Source: CAVTOA01 sp963736285
Lineage (GTDB): Bacteria; Actinomycetota; Actinomycetes; Mycobacteriales; QHCE01
Reading direction: 5' to 3'
Assembly: GCA_963736285.1 (NCBI GenBank)
Contig: CAVTOA010000002.1
Coordinates: 186,001 to 250,000, forward strand
Length of the DNA stretch: 64,000 nucleotides
Part shown: positions 16,267 to 25,010 of the stretch, piece after piece
Layout of the letters: the number at the start of each line of letters is the position of its first letter
How positions within the stretch are numbered: the stretch's first letter is position 1
Notes under the pieces: generated by a model
Told to the model about the DNA's origin: nothing
Database searches by the model: none
The model's input: the letters and a program-made list of their open reading frames with translations, nothing else
Program-made: the position numbers and the translations under genes

Positions 16267-17490
16267 TCACCTGCACTCTCTGACGCTGTGACGGCCGTGG
16301 CCGTAGTGCGGATTTTCCCAAATGACGGTGCCACCCATGCCAATCCCGATACACAGCGCGGTGATGCCATAACGGACATCGGGCCGTTCGGCGAAATGCC
16401 GGGCGAGTTGGGTCATGAGTCGCACGCCAGAAGCAGCCAGTGGGTGACCGATCGCCAACGCTCCACCCCATGGATTCACCCGGGGGTCGTCCTCGGCGAG
16501 TTTGAAATGGTCGAGAAAAGCGAGTACTTGCACGGCGAAGGCCTCGTTGAGCTCAAAAAGCCCAATGTCGTCTATAGACAAACCAGCGCGCGCCAAGGCT
16601 TTCTCGGTGCTGGGGATCGGCCCGATACCCATCACCTCCGGATCCACGCCGGTAAAGGCGTAGCCCACAAGCCGCATGGCTGGGATGAGTCCAAGTTCGG
16701 CCGCAGTGTCTTCGGCGGTGAGGAGGCAGGCGGTGGCTCCGTCATTGAGCCCAGCCGCGTTACCGGCGGTGACTCTCCCATGTGGACGGAATGGAGTTTT
16801 CAATCCAGCAAGAGCCGCCAGGTTGGTGTCGGGCCGCGGTTGTTCATCGGCAGTCGCCAAACCCCACCCGCGTTCTTGATCCCGTGTGGCGACCGACACC
16901 AGGTCGGGCTGGATCTTTTTCGCCTCCCACGCCTCGGCATATTTACGTTGACTGGCCAGCGCGTATGCGTCGGCGCGTTCCCGAGTCAGCTCGGGAAACC
17001 GGTCGTGCAGATTCTCGGCAGTTTTTCCCATCACCAGTGCGGCCGGGTCAACGAGTTTTTCGCTGACAAACCGGGGGTTGGGGTCGACGCCCTGGCCCAT
17101 CGGGTGGTGGCCCATGTGCTCCACCCCGCCTGCCAGTGCCACGTCATATGCACCAAAGGCGATTCCACTGGCCACAGTGGTGACCGCGGTCATCGCGCCA
17201 GCACACATACGGTCGATGGCATAGCCGGGCACGCTCTTCGGTAGGCCTGCAAGCAGAGCGGCGGTGCGCCCGATAGTCAGGCCCTGGTCGCCGGTCTGGG
17301 TGGTGGCCGCGATGGCGACGTCGTCGACGCGTTCTGGTGGCACGTCCGGATTGCGACTGAGTAACTCTCGCAAGCACCGCACCACCAGATCGTCAGCGCG
17401 GGTCTGAGCGTACAAACCAGTGGGGTTGGCCTTGCCAAACGGTGTGCGCACACCATCGATAAACACGACTTCTCGACTGGAACGAGGCAT
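16267..17490 (-). CDS. fadA: Acetyl-CoA acyltransferase (thiolase) FadA
   Basis: Thiolase cleaving 3-ketoacyl-CoA in beta-oxidation, partner of the adjacent fadB. Nucleophilic Cys in AIDRMCAGAMTAVTTV, catalytic His in GGALAIGHPLAASGVRL, second Cys in ALCIGIGMGGT. The start MPRSSREVVFIDGVRTPFG at 17490 has GGGAGG four bases upstream; the longer open frame upstream is not family-like. About 407 residues, full length. Unlike fadB it is uninterrupted. Confidence 0.94.
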   Translation of the reverse strand: MPRSSREVVFIDGVRTPFGKANPTGLYAQTRADDLVVRCLRELLSRNPDVPPERVDDVAIAATTQTGDQGLTIGRTAALLAGLPKSVPGYAIDRMCAGAMTAVTTVASGIAFGAYDVALAGGVEHMGHHPMGQGVDPNPRFVSEKLVDPAALVMGKTAENLHDRFPELTRERADAYALASQRKYAEAWEAKKIQPDLVSVATRDQERGWGLATADEQPRPDTNLAALAGLKTPFRPHGRVTAGNAAGLNDGATACLLTAEDTAAELGLIPAMRLVGYAFTGVDPEVMGIGPIPSTEKALARAGLSIDDIGLFELNEAFAVQVLAFLDHFKLAEDDPRVNPWGGALAIGHPLAASGVRLMTQLARHFAERPDVRYGITALCIGIGMGGTVIWENPHYGHGRHSVRECR

Positions 17491-18021
17491 GCGACCTCCC
17501 GCTAGCTGGTGCGCTGAGTTGTCTCGGAGCCTAGCCGTCAGCAAGCCGCATGGAAACGAATGCGCAACAGCGGCGCGTTTCAGCACGTCGATAACGACAA
17601 ATCCTGTGGATAACGATCCCCAATGAACCCGCATCAAGGCCACATGACACTAGTGTCCGTCCGGGCCGGCTTGTTCTGGCCGAGGGATAGCCACCTGTCG
17701 GAGCCGGCCGAGCAGCTGGCGTGGGTGTGGATGGGCCGCCAACCATGAAAAGACTCTCGAGGAGGTCTTAGCAAACCCAAGCTCAAAGCTCGGACATCTT
17801 TTGAAACTTCGCTGGCATGAGACAAGAGGGGCGGCGCTGGCTTCTCTTCGAGATAAAGACACCACCCGACCTCAGCCCACTCCTCAAGGTTATCCGACAG
17901 GACGTCGACGCCACGCTGGCAGGCGGAGTGGCCAGGATGCGCCTAGTCGTTCCAGGCGCCGCCGTTCTGGGTAGGCGCTAGCCTAATCCATCGTCCACAG
18001 TGGAGAGTTACCCATCGCCAC
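17491..18021. other. 530-bp gap without a clear gene
   Basis: Upstream of fadA and downstream of the mycosin-like gene, both on the minus strand. It should hold the fadAB promoter near 17500-17650. Beyond a plus-strand 54-codon frame at 17817, I see no motif, repeat copy or RNA gene. Codon-like stretches in more than one frame suggest a decayed gene. Confidence 0.4.
17817..17981 (+). CDS. Small hypothetical frame (54 residues)
   Basis: ATG-initiated frame with natural-looking composition, for example LLKVIRQDVDATLAGGVARM. No Shine-Dalgarno sequence precedes it and no family is recognised. It may be the remnant of a larger gene in this otherwise empty gap, or a chance frame. Confidence 0.2.
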   Translation: MRQEGRRWLLFEIKTPPDLSPLLKVIRQDVDATLAGGVARMRLVVPGAAVLGRR

Positions 18022-19371
18022 TCAGTAACGCGGATACGTGGGCGGCTGTTGTTGGTGGTGGTATTGCTGCGGCAGCTGCCTCAGGCGGCGACGCGTCCGC
18101 CGGCTGTTCGCTATCCGCACCAGCACCAGGACGAGCACCACAATGAGTACGAGGACTATCCCCATCGTCACCCACGCCCGCACGGTAAGGCCACCCAATT
18201 TGGCCGCGCCGTGAATGACAACAGTGTCATCGACCGCGTACGTGGGCTTCCCGAGCGGATCCGCAGACACTTCGGGCACGTCCGCCGTCAACGCGTCCAC
18301 GGGACGCACCGTTCCGTAGCCAAAGTACTGGTCTCTACCGGGTTTGCCTTGGTCTTTAGCGGTCTTGACGAGGCGATTGATGACGCTGGCGGCGTTCAGG
18401 TGGGGGTATTTTGCGCGGACGAGTGCGGCCGTTGCCGAGACGATCGGTGTGGCAAAGCTGGTGCCGTCGGCCTTGCCGTAACCAGAGTGGTCGCCATAGC
18501 CGCGAGAAAATGTGGCCTCGATGTTTGTTGCTGGTGCGGCGAGAACGGTCTCGGAGCCGTGCATCGAACCGGACCAGAAGTCGGAGCGCTCGCTGGCACC
18601 CGAAACAGCAACGACACCGCGAATTTTTGCGGGCACCAATATTGACCGCAGTTGATCGACGGTATTGCCCACCGCGGCTACTACCACCGCGTCTTTCTTA
18701 TTAATGGCGTAGTCGACCGCGTCCGACTCGGTCTTTTTGATGGCGTTGTCGTTGCCCATGGAGATGTTGATGACGTCCGCACCGTGGTCCGCGGCCCATC
18801 GGATCGCGTGAGCCAGTTGCTTCACGTTTGACTTCGGGGGCAATGCGACCGGCAGGATCTTGGCGTTTGGTGCGATGCCTTGAGCGTGACCTGGTCCGCC
18901 GCCTTTGGCCGCAATGACGCCAGCGGTCATCGTTGCGTGCCAGGCCTCGGAACTGTCGCTGTGTCCGTTGGCTCCCGCGCTAGCGAATCCAATTCCCGGC
19001 AACACTTGACCAGCGAGGTCGGGGTGGCTCGCATCGACTCCGGCTTCGTCGATGACAGCGACCGTCACGCCCTTGCCAGTACTGAGCTGTAGTGCTTCAG
19101 GAACCCTAAGCGCGTCTAAGTACCACTGCTGACCGCGTATGTCTGGTGCGGCTGCGGCTGGGCTGGCGAACGCCATGCCGCCTACCAGTAGCAAGGTGAC
19201 GAAAATGCTTCCCCATGTACGCGGGATGGTCGACCTCCAGGGGTGGCTTCGTGATATTCCGAGGGCGATAACTGGGCTAACTATTTGGGTCGCTCGCCTG
19301 TGAATATAAGAAGACTTTAACGATCGGTGAGCGCGGCGGTGAGGGCTGGCCCCGTCAATCGCGTTTGCCAC
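18022..19371 (-). CDS. Mycosin-like membrane-anchored subtilisin-family serine protease
   Basis: Secreted S8 protease resembling mycosin (MycP). A Sec-type signal segment (IFVTLLLVGGMAFASPAAAA) precedes the catalytic domain; a C-terminal membrane helix (MGIVLVLIVVLVLVLV) is followed by a basic, Gln/Pro-rich cytoplasmic tail. Triad candidates: Asp in VAVIDEAGVDASHPDL, His in WHATMTAGVIAAK (HA where S8 enzymes usually have HG), Ser in DGTSFATPIVSATAAL. No type VII secretion gene is adjacent, although mycosins normally travel with ESX clusters. The start is doubtful: the only upstream in-frame start is GTG 19371 inside the RNase D gene, placing the signal about 50 residues in. Confidence 0.8.
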   Translation of the reverse strand: MANAIDGASPHRRAHRSLKSSYIHRRATQIVSPVIALGISRSHPWRSTIPRTWGSIFVTLLLVGGMAFASPAAAAPDIRGQQWYLDALRVPEALQLSTGKGVTVAVIDEAGVDASHPDLAGQVLPGIGFASAGANGHSDSSEAWHATMTAGVIAAKGGGPGHAQGIAPNAKILPVALPPKSNVKQLAHAIRWAADHGADVINISMGNDNAIKKTESDAVDYAINKKDAVVVAAVGNTVDQLRSILVPAKIRGVVAVSGASERSDFWSGSMHGSETVLAAPATNIEATFSRGYGDHSGYGKADGTSFATPIVSATAALVRAKYPHLNAASVINRLVKTAKDQGKPGRDQYFGYGTVRPVDALTADVPEVSADPLGKPTYAVDDTVVIHGAAKLGGLTVRAWVTMGIVLVLIVVLVLVLVRIANSRRTRRRLRQLPQQYHHQQQPPTYPRY

Positions 19372-20561
19372 TCCCGGGCGCCCAGAGAGGTGAGACTCTC
19401 CAGAACCGAGTCGAGGTCGACCGTCCGGGGAGGCTCCCAGGAAATGCGGCGAACAATGCTGGGTGCCAGCAGATTTTCAGGTGGCAGTTGCTGCTCAACC
19501 GCCAGCAATTTGACGGCGTCTTTTGCCCGGGCCAGCCGTTCGGCTGCGGCTGGATCGCGATCCGCCCATCGATATGGCGGTGGAGTATCAGAGGTGCTAG
19601 CGGGGCCGGGTAGATCTGTCTCCGGCAGTGCGCGTGCTTGAGCAAGAGCGGTGAGCCAGGTAGTTGCTTGCCGGCGTTGTGACCGTCCACTAAAGACAGA
19701 CAGCGTCAAAAGCTCGCGTTCGTTGGTCGGGTCTGCTTGTGCTGCGGCTATGATCGCCGAATCGGGTAGCACTCGCCCTTGGGCGAGATCGCGACGACGA
19801 GCGATCCTGTCGCGGGTCTGCCATAACGCTCTTACGCGCGCGAGACCACGCGCGGTGCGGACCCGATGAATCCCCGATGTGCGACGCCACGGCTCGGCGC
19901 GTGGAGCTGCCGGCTCCAACGCTGTTAATGCCGCAAATTCTTGGTGCGCCCAGTCCAATTTTCCTTGGTTGGTCAGCTCTTTAATGAGCGCTTCGCGCAG
20001 TTCTATGAGTAGCTCGACATCGAGCGCGGCGTAGGTGAGCCAGTCATGGGGGAGAGGCCGGGTGCTCCAGTCGGCTGCGGAGTGCCCCTTTTCTAACGCA
20101 AAGCCGAGCATTTGCTCGACCATCGTTCCTAGTCCCACACGTTCTATGCCAGCGAGACGACCAGCCAGTTCGGTGTCGAACAACCGTTTGGGTCGCATGC
20201 CTAGTTCGCTGAGGCATGGCAGATCTTGGCTGGCAGCGTGCAGCACCCATTCGGCGTCGTTGATGGCGTCGTTGACGCTGGTCAGGTCGGCGAAGGGGAT
20301 GGGGTCGATGAGAATTGTGCCGGTTCCCGCGCGCCGAAGCTGCACGAGATAGGCGCGTTGTCCATACCGGTAGCCTGAAGCTCGCTCCGCGTCGATAGCA
20401 ACCGGGCCGTGGCCGGTCGCGAGCTTCCGCACCGCGGTGGCCAGGGCCTCTGGGTCGTCGATCGGCTCCGGAACGCCATCTCGGGGCTGCAGTAACGGCT
20501 TCGCGGGATCCACAGCACTACCGTATCGAGACCGTTTTGTCCGTTGGTGGCCCGTCCCCAT
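19317..20561 (-). CDS. Ribonuclease D-family 3'-5' exonuclease with HRDC domain
   Basis: DEDDy exonuclease probably involved in tRNA or RNA 3' processing. The first acidic pair is in VAIDAERASGYRYGQRAY; further motifs are HAASQDLPCLSEL and the final LTYAALDVELLIELREAL. An HRDC-like region follows (RRRDLAQGRVLPDSAIIAA). Start assigned to ATG 20561 (MGTGHQRTK); GTG 20513 is an alternative and neither has a clear ribosome binding site. It follows the DUF3000 gene on the same strand, as in mycobacteria (Rv2680, Rv2681). Its 3' end overlaps the possible start of the protease gene. Confidence 0.87.
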   Translation of the reverse strand: MGTGHQRTKRSRYGSAVDPAKPLLQPRDGVPEPIDDPEALATAVRKLATGHGPVAIDAERASGYRYGQRAYLVQLRRAGTGTILIDPIPFADLTSVNDAINDAEWVLHAASQDLPCLSELGMRPKRLFDTELAGRLAGIERVGLGTMVEQMLGFALEKGHSAADWSTRPLPHDWLTYAALDVELLIELREALIKELTNQGKLDWAHQEFAALTALEPAAPRAEPWRRTSGIHRVRTARGLARVRALWQTRDRIARRRDLAQGRVLPDSAIIAAAQADPTNERELLTLSVFSGRSQRRQATTWLTALAQARALPETDLPGPASTSDTPPPYRWADRDPAAAERLARAKDAVKLLAVEQQLPPENLLAPSIVRRISWEPPRTVDLDSVLESLTSLGAREWQTRLTGPALTAALTDR

Positions 20562-20619
20562 GTAGGACACAAGATGCCCGAGACGTATGTGCTCAGTGAG
20601 CCTTCTTTGCGTGCTAGCC

Positions 20620-21189
20620 CTAGGAGAGCCGAAGCGGCAGTGCGGCAACACCCAATGGCGGTAACCCCGCCGTGGACGCCAGTAACGTGCACCAGGCATC
20701 TAGGTGTGCGTGCAAGTCCTGGTCGAGCGGGGTCCAGGAAGCACGGAGTTCGGCATCGGTTGTCTGGGTGCGGCTATCGGGTTCGCCTAGTTCGCCAAAG
20801 CGGGTGGAGCTGATCTGGGTCACCGTGCCGCCCACAGCGGTGTATTCGGCACCATGGTCGCCCAGCGCATCTATCAGCCAGGCCCACCCCACCTCGGCAA
20901 AGAGGGGGTCGCCAATAATCTCCGGGTCAAGCTCGGCGGCGACGTAGGTGACGATGCGCATCGAGCCACACCAGTTGGGCTGTTCCTCAGGGTCGTAGAG
21001 CACAATGAGGCGCCCAGTGGCGGTCTCTTCTGTACCACGGTTGACATGAGCGCTCAGCGCGAACGTGTACGGCGCTAGCCGATGCGGCGCTGGCATCTCA
21101 GCGAGCGAAATTTCTGGTCTCGTCCGCACTGACCGGAGGCTCGCGACCGCGCGGGCGAAGGGGTCAGGCAGTGATTCGGCATCTGCCAC
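20620..21189 (-). CDS. DUF3000 family protein
   Basis: Actinobacteria-specific DUF3000 protein of unknown function, about 189 residues. Recognised by composition and neighbourhood: between hemE (divergent) and the RNase D gene, as with M. tuberculosis Rv2680. Distinct segments include GWAWLIDALGDHGAEY and GGTVTQISSTRFGEL. The start is taken as GTG 21189 (ADAESLPDPFARAV), leaving about 100 bp to divergent hemE; longer starts would overlap hemE. No signal peptide or membrane segment. Confidence 0.82.
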   Translation of the reverse strand: MADAESLPDPFARAVASLRSVRTRPEISLAEMPAPHRLAPYTFALSAHVNRGTEETATGRLIVLYDPEEQPNWCGSMRIVTYVAAELDPEIIGDPLFAEVGWAWLIDALGDHGAEYTAVGGTVTQISSTRFGELGEPDSRTQTTDAELRASWTPLDQDLHAHLDAWCTLLASTAGLPPLGVAALPLRLS

Positions 21190-21290
21190 GCCCGCTAGCG
21201 TAGGTTGCTGACGCGATCCGGTGCACGGTGGCGCGCCGAGGCGTGGCAGCATCAAATCTTGTGACCGTCGACAATCACCATGATCGTGGC

Positions 21291-22352
21291 ATGGCCGATC
21301 CCGCGTCTTCCGTATCGCCGTTTTTGGCTGCTTGCCGTCGAGAACCGACATCGTATGCGCCGGTGTGGTTCATGCGCCAAGCTGGCCGATCCTTACCGGA
21401 GTATCGGGCGCTCCGACAGGATGTCTCGATGCTGGATGCGTGTAGCCGCCCAGACTTGATCACCGAGATCACTCTTCAGCCGGTCCGGCGTCACAAAGTA
21501 GACGCGGCGGTTTTCTTTTCCGACATCGTGGTGCCGTTAAAAGCTGTCGGGGTGGGCGTGGAGATCGTCCCAGGTACTGGCCCGGTCATCGCGAACCCGA
21601 TCCGCACGGAGTCCCAGGTGGCAGGTTTGCGTGGGCTTCAACCGGACGATGTCGGGTTCGTCACCGACGCGGTGTCCACATTGGTCGGTGAGCTGAATGG
21701 TGTCCCCCTCATCGGTTTCGCGGGTGCGCCATTCACGTTGGCTAGCTACTTGATCGAGGGTGGGCCGTCTCGGACGTTCGGGCGCACCAAGGCGCTGATG
21801 CATGGCGATCCGGCGGTGTGGCATGCGCTATGCGCACGTCTCGCCGAGATCTCGCTGGCCTTCCTGCATGTTCAGATCGCGGCCGGCGCGTCGGCGGTGC
21901 AGCTCTTCGATTCCTGGGCTGGCTCATTGTCCGAAGCGGACTATCGACAGTATGTTCGGCCGCATTCGATGCGTGTGCTTTCCGGGCTCGCGGCGACGGG
22001 CGTGCCCACCATCCACTTTGGTGTGGGCACGGCGCATTTGCTGCCGGCGATGGCCATGCCGGGCGTCGATGTTATTGGGGTTGATTGGCGCACCCCGTTG
22101 GATGTGGCTTCCCGAGTGGTGGGCGACGAGTTTGCTGTTCAAGGCAACCTCGACCCAGCTCTGCTGTGGGCGCCACCGGACGTGATCGCTGGTGAGGCGC
22201 GCCGGATTATCGACGAGGGCGCGAGAACACCGGGGCATATCTTCAACTTGGGCCATGGAGTACCACCCGAGGCCGATCCCGCGGTATTGACCGACCTCGT
22301 GACGTTAGTGCATGAGTACAGTGCCGTTCGCTACACCGAGCTCGCGCGATGA
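21291..22352 (+). CDS. hemE: Uroporphyrinogen decarboxylase
   Basis: Decarboxylates uroporphyrinogen III to coproporphyrinogen III. Signature FMRQAGRSLPEYRALR near the N-terminus, a catalytic Asp in FFSDIVVPLKAVGVG, and GFAGAPFTLASYLIEGG. About 353 residues from ATG 21291 (MADPASS), chosen over an upstream GTG because the extra residues are not family-like. The Shine-Dalgarno is weak. The stop overlaps the next gene as ATGA, forming the haem unit hemE-cgoX-chdC. Confidence 0.95.
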   Translation: MADPASSVSPFLAACRREPTSYAPVWFMRQAGRSLPEYRALRQDVSMLDACSRPDLITEITLQPVRRHKVDAAVFFSDIVVPLKAVGVGVEIVPGTGPVIANPIRTESQVAGLRGLQPDDVGFVTDAVSTLVGELNGVPLIGFAGAPFTLASYLIEGGPSRTFGRTKALMHGDPAVWHALCARLAEISLAFLHVQIAAGASAVQLFDSWAGSLSEADYRQYVRPHSMRVLSGLAATGVPTIHFGVGTAHLLPAMAMPGVDVIGVDWRTPLDVASRVVGDEFAVQGNLDPALLWAPPDVIAGEARRIIDEGARTPGHIFNLGHGVPPEADPAVLTDLVTLVHEYSAVRYTELAR

Positions 22353-23788
22353 CCATCCCCGCAGTGCGGCGGCAGAAACATGTCGTCATCGTGGGCGGCG
22401 GGATCTCGGGTTTGTCGGCTGCCCTGTGGCTGCGTGATCATGCTCGGCACGTGCGGGTCAGTGTGGTGGAGAGTTCACCGCGCCTGGGCGGAAAAATACG
22501 CACTGAACAGACGGGACACAGCGTCAGCGAGGTGGGAGCCGAGTCGTTTTTGCTGCGGGTGCCCGAAGCGGTTGACCTGGTCACGCGGTTAGGTCTGGGT
22601 GACGACCTCGTGCATCCGGGTGCGGCAAAGCCAGCAGTCGCCTGGAACCACGACCTGCATGCACTGCCCGCGAAGACGCTGATGGGCATTCCGTCGGATG
22701 TGGACAGATTGGCCGCTAGTCGCCTGTTCACTACCAGCGAAATAGCAACAGTGCGGGCGGAAGTCGACCAGCCCGGCCCACTATTGGGAGCAGACGTGTC
22801 GCTTGGTGCGCTCGTGCGAAGCCGACTCGGTCCAGCGGTGGCAGAGCGCCTGGTCGATCCTTTGCTGGGCGGGGTATATGCCGGCGTCAGCGACCACCTC
22901 TCCACCGCGGCGACCATGCCCGCGTTGTTTGCGTCGCTCCAGCGTCAGCCATCGTTGGTGCGGGCGGCGCAGGAGGCGATGAGCGCGACGAGCATGGCAG
23001 GGCATCCACCCGCCGCGCGGCAGGGCCAGCCTCAGCCAATATTTGGCACCGTCGCCGGGGGTCTGCAGCGGTTGGTTGACGCGGCGGCTCGGGCAAGCGG
23101 CGCCGACCTGATGCTCGGTGAACCCGCGCGTGAGCTGCGACGGAGCGGCGATGAATGGGAAGTCGTGCTCGGTAATGGCCGTCAGAGCCGGGTAATCACG
23201 GCCGACGCGGTAGTCATAGCCACGCCGGCGCCCTCAGCGGCCCGCCTGCTGTCCGAGGTTTCCACGGCCACCGCCACTGAGCTGGGGACGATCGACTACG
23301 CCAGTGTCGCGCTCGTCAACTTTGTCTTCCCGCACACTGCCTTGCCGCCAGTGAGTGGAGCGCTGGTACCGGCAACCACTGGTCGCCTGGTCAAAGCGGT
23401 GACCTTCACCAGCAATAAATGGCCCCACACCGTCGATGGGGCCTTGCTACGCGCCTCGGTAGGAAGATTCGGCGACGACAAAGCCCTTATGCTCGACGAC
23501 GAGACGCTGGTCCAACGAACGCGCAAAGAAATCGTCGAGCTCACTGGCCCGTTGCCTGATCGCTTCGAGGCGCGGGTAACTCGCTGGGCCGACGCCTTGC
23601 CGCAATACCGGCCGGGACACCTCGAGCGGGTTCGTCGGACTCATGATGCACTCGCTCCTCACCCCACGCTGGCGCTTGCCGGGGCCGCATACCACGGCGT
23701 CGGTATACCGGCGTGTATCCGTTCCGGCTACGACGCCGCACGTCAGGTACTTGAAGCACTCGAGGATCGCCGGGCAGAGGAGGAGTAA
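22349..23788 (+). CDS. cgoX: Coproporphyrinogen III oxidase / protoporphyrinogen oxidase family (HemY/CgoX)
   Basis: FAD-dependent oxidase. The N-terminal dinucleotide-binding motif is VVIVGGGISGLSAALWL with VVESSPRLGGKIRTE; the C-terminal FAD closure is AAYHGVGIPACIRSGYDAA. 479 residues. In actinobacteria this enzyme makes coproporphyrin III in the coproporphyrin-dependent haem pathway, and the ChdC gene next door supports that route over protoporphyrin. Translationally coupled to hemE by ATGA. Confidence 0.93.
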   Translation: MTIPAVRRQKHVVIVGGGISGLSAALWLRDHARHVRVSVVESSPRLGGKIRTEQTGHSVSEVGAESFLLRVPEAVDLVTRLGLGDDLVHPGAAKPAVAWNHDLHALPAKTLMGIPSDVDRLAASRLFTTSEIATVRAEVDQPGPLLGADVSLGALVRSRLGPAVAERLVDPLLGGVYAGVSDHLSTAATMPALFASLQRQPSLVRAAQEAMSATSMAGHPPAARQGQPQPIFGTVAGGLQRLVDAAARASGADLMLGEPARELRRSGDEWEVVLGNGRQSRVITADAVVIATPAPSAARLLSEVSTATATELGTIDYASVALVNFVFPHTALPPVSGALVPATTGRLVKAVTFTSNKWPHTVDGALLRASVGRFGDDKALMLDDETLVQRTRKEIVELTGPLPDRFEARVTRWADALPQYRPGHLERVRRTHDALAPHPTLALAGAAYHGVGIPACIRSGYDAARQVLEALEDRRAEEE

Positions 23789-23837
23789 CGAGGCTCCACT
23801 GTTTCCGCACGGAGAAACGGTAGAGCAGAATGAGCGC

Positions 23838-24551
23838 ATGACCGCGAGCGCACCAATGAACCCTCATGCACAGCGAGCCCGGGCGGTGAATGACACCATC
23901 CGCTACACCATGTGGTCGGTGTTCGCCGCCAGCGGCCCACTGCCCACCGAGCGGGGCGCGTGCGTCGAAGAAGCCGAGGCATTCCTGGCAGCGCTTGCAC
24001 ACAAGGATGTCGTGGTCCGTGGCACATACGATGTCTCGGGCCTCCGTGCCGATGCTGACGTGATGGTGTGGTGGCATGCCGCTGACCCTGACGCCTTGCA
24101 AGCCGCCTACAGCCAATTTCGTCGCACCCAGCTTGGCCGACACCTGCGGCCCGTCTGGTCGCAGCTCGCGCTGCACCGGCCCGCCGAGTTCAACAAGAGC
24201 CACATCCCGGCATTTCTCGCCGACGAGCAGCCGCGCGGATACCTGTGTGTGTATCCGTTCGTGCGCTCCTACGAGTGGTATCTCCTTCCCGACGAGGAGC
24301 GGCGGTTCATGCTGGCCGAACATGGCAAAATGGCGCGTGGCTACCCCGATGTCCGGGCGAACACGGTAGCGTCATTTGCCCTCGGCGACTACGAGTGGAT
24401 GCTGGCTTTTGAAGCCGACGAGCTGCATCGCATCGTTGATCTGATGCGCGAGCTTCGTGCGGCCACGGCCCGGCGTCATGTTCGAGAAGAAGTGCCGTTC
24501 TACACCGGTAAACGGCGGACGCTGTCTGAGATCGTCGCGGACCTACCTTAA
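23838..24551 (+). CDS. chdC: Coproheme decarboxylase ChdC (HemQ)
   Basis: Chlorite-dismutase-fold enzyme that converts coproheme III to haem b, the last step of the coproporphyrin pathway. Typical segments: YTMWSVFAASGPLP, VVVRGTYDVSGLRADADVMV, FVRSYEWYLLPDEERRFML with the likely catalytic Tyr region, and ANTVASFALGDYEWMLAFEA. About 237 residues from ATG 23838; the frame upstream runs through intergenic sequence. The stop overlaps the convergent msrB stop within TTAA. Same order as mycobacterial hemE-hemY-hemQ. Confidence 0.94.
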   Translation: MTASAPMNPHAQRARAVNDTIRYTMWSVFAASGPLPTERGACVEEAEAFLAALAHKDVVVRGTYDVSGLRADADVMVWWHAADPDALQAAYSQFRRTQLGRHLRPVWSQLALHRPAEFNKSHIPAFLADEQPRGYLCVYPFVRSYEWYLLPDEERRFMLAEHGKMARGYPDVRANTVASFALGDYEWMLAFEADELHRIVDLMRELRAATARRHVREEVPFYTGKRRTLSEIVADLP

Positions 24552-24967
24552 GCGTCAGGCGACGCGTCTGACGCTTCGTCGAGCCGCAGGCTTATCGAGT
24601 TGATGCAGTAGCGGTCGCCGGTCGGGGTCTGCGGGGCGTCATCGAACAAGTGACCTAGGTGCGATTCGCAGTTGGCGCACAGCACCTCGGTCCGGTGCAT
24701 CCCGAGGCTGGTGTCTTCGCGGAGGATCACGTGGTCTTCCTTCGTCGGCTGGTAAAAGCTGGGCCAGCCGCAGTGCGCCTCGAACTTTGTCTCAGACCGG
24801 AAAAGCTCCGCGCCACACGCACGGCAGCGGTAAATACCGGGCGAAGAGGTGTGCACATACTCGCCGGCCCAGGGTGCTTCGGTGGCCGCTTCGCGCAGGA
24901 CTCGGTATTCGCTGTCGCTTAGTCGCGCACGCCATTGCGCGTCCGTTTTGGGTGCTTCAGTGCTCAT
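24548..24967 (-). CDS. msrB: Peptide-methionine (R)-S-oxide reductase MsrB
   Basis: Repairs methionine-R-sulfoxide. Two zinc CxxC pairs (RCRACGAELF and LCANCESHLGHLF), the HCGWPSFYQP motif, and the catalytic Cys in DRYCINSISLRL. About 139 residues from ATG 24967, which has GGCAGG just upstream; longer starts lack family similarity. Downstream of the lipoprotein hydrolase gene on the same strand by 43 bp, matching mycobacterial Rv2672-Rv2674 order. Cytoplasmic. Confidence 0.95.
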   Translation of the reverse strand: MSTEAPKTDAQWRARLSDSEYRVLREAATEAPWAGEYVHTSSPGIYRCRACGAELFRSETKFEAHCGWPSFYQPTKEDHVILREDTSLGMHRTEVLCANCESHLGHLFDDAPQTPTGDRYCINSISLRLDEASDASPDA

Positions 24968-25010
24968 GCCTGCCACGGTACTTCGGAGCCCGCATCGGTG
25001 CTCGCGTCGC

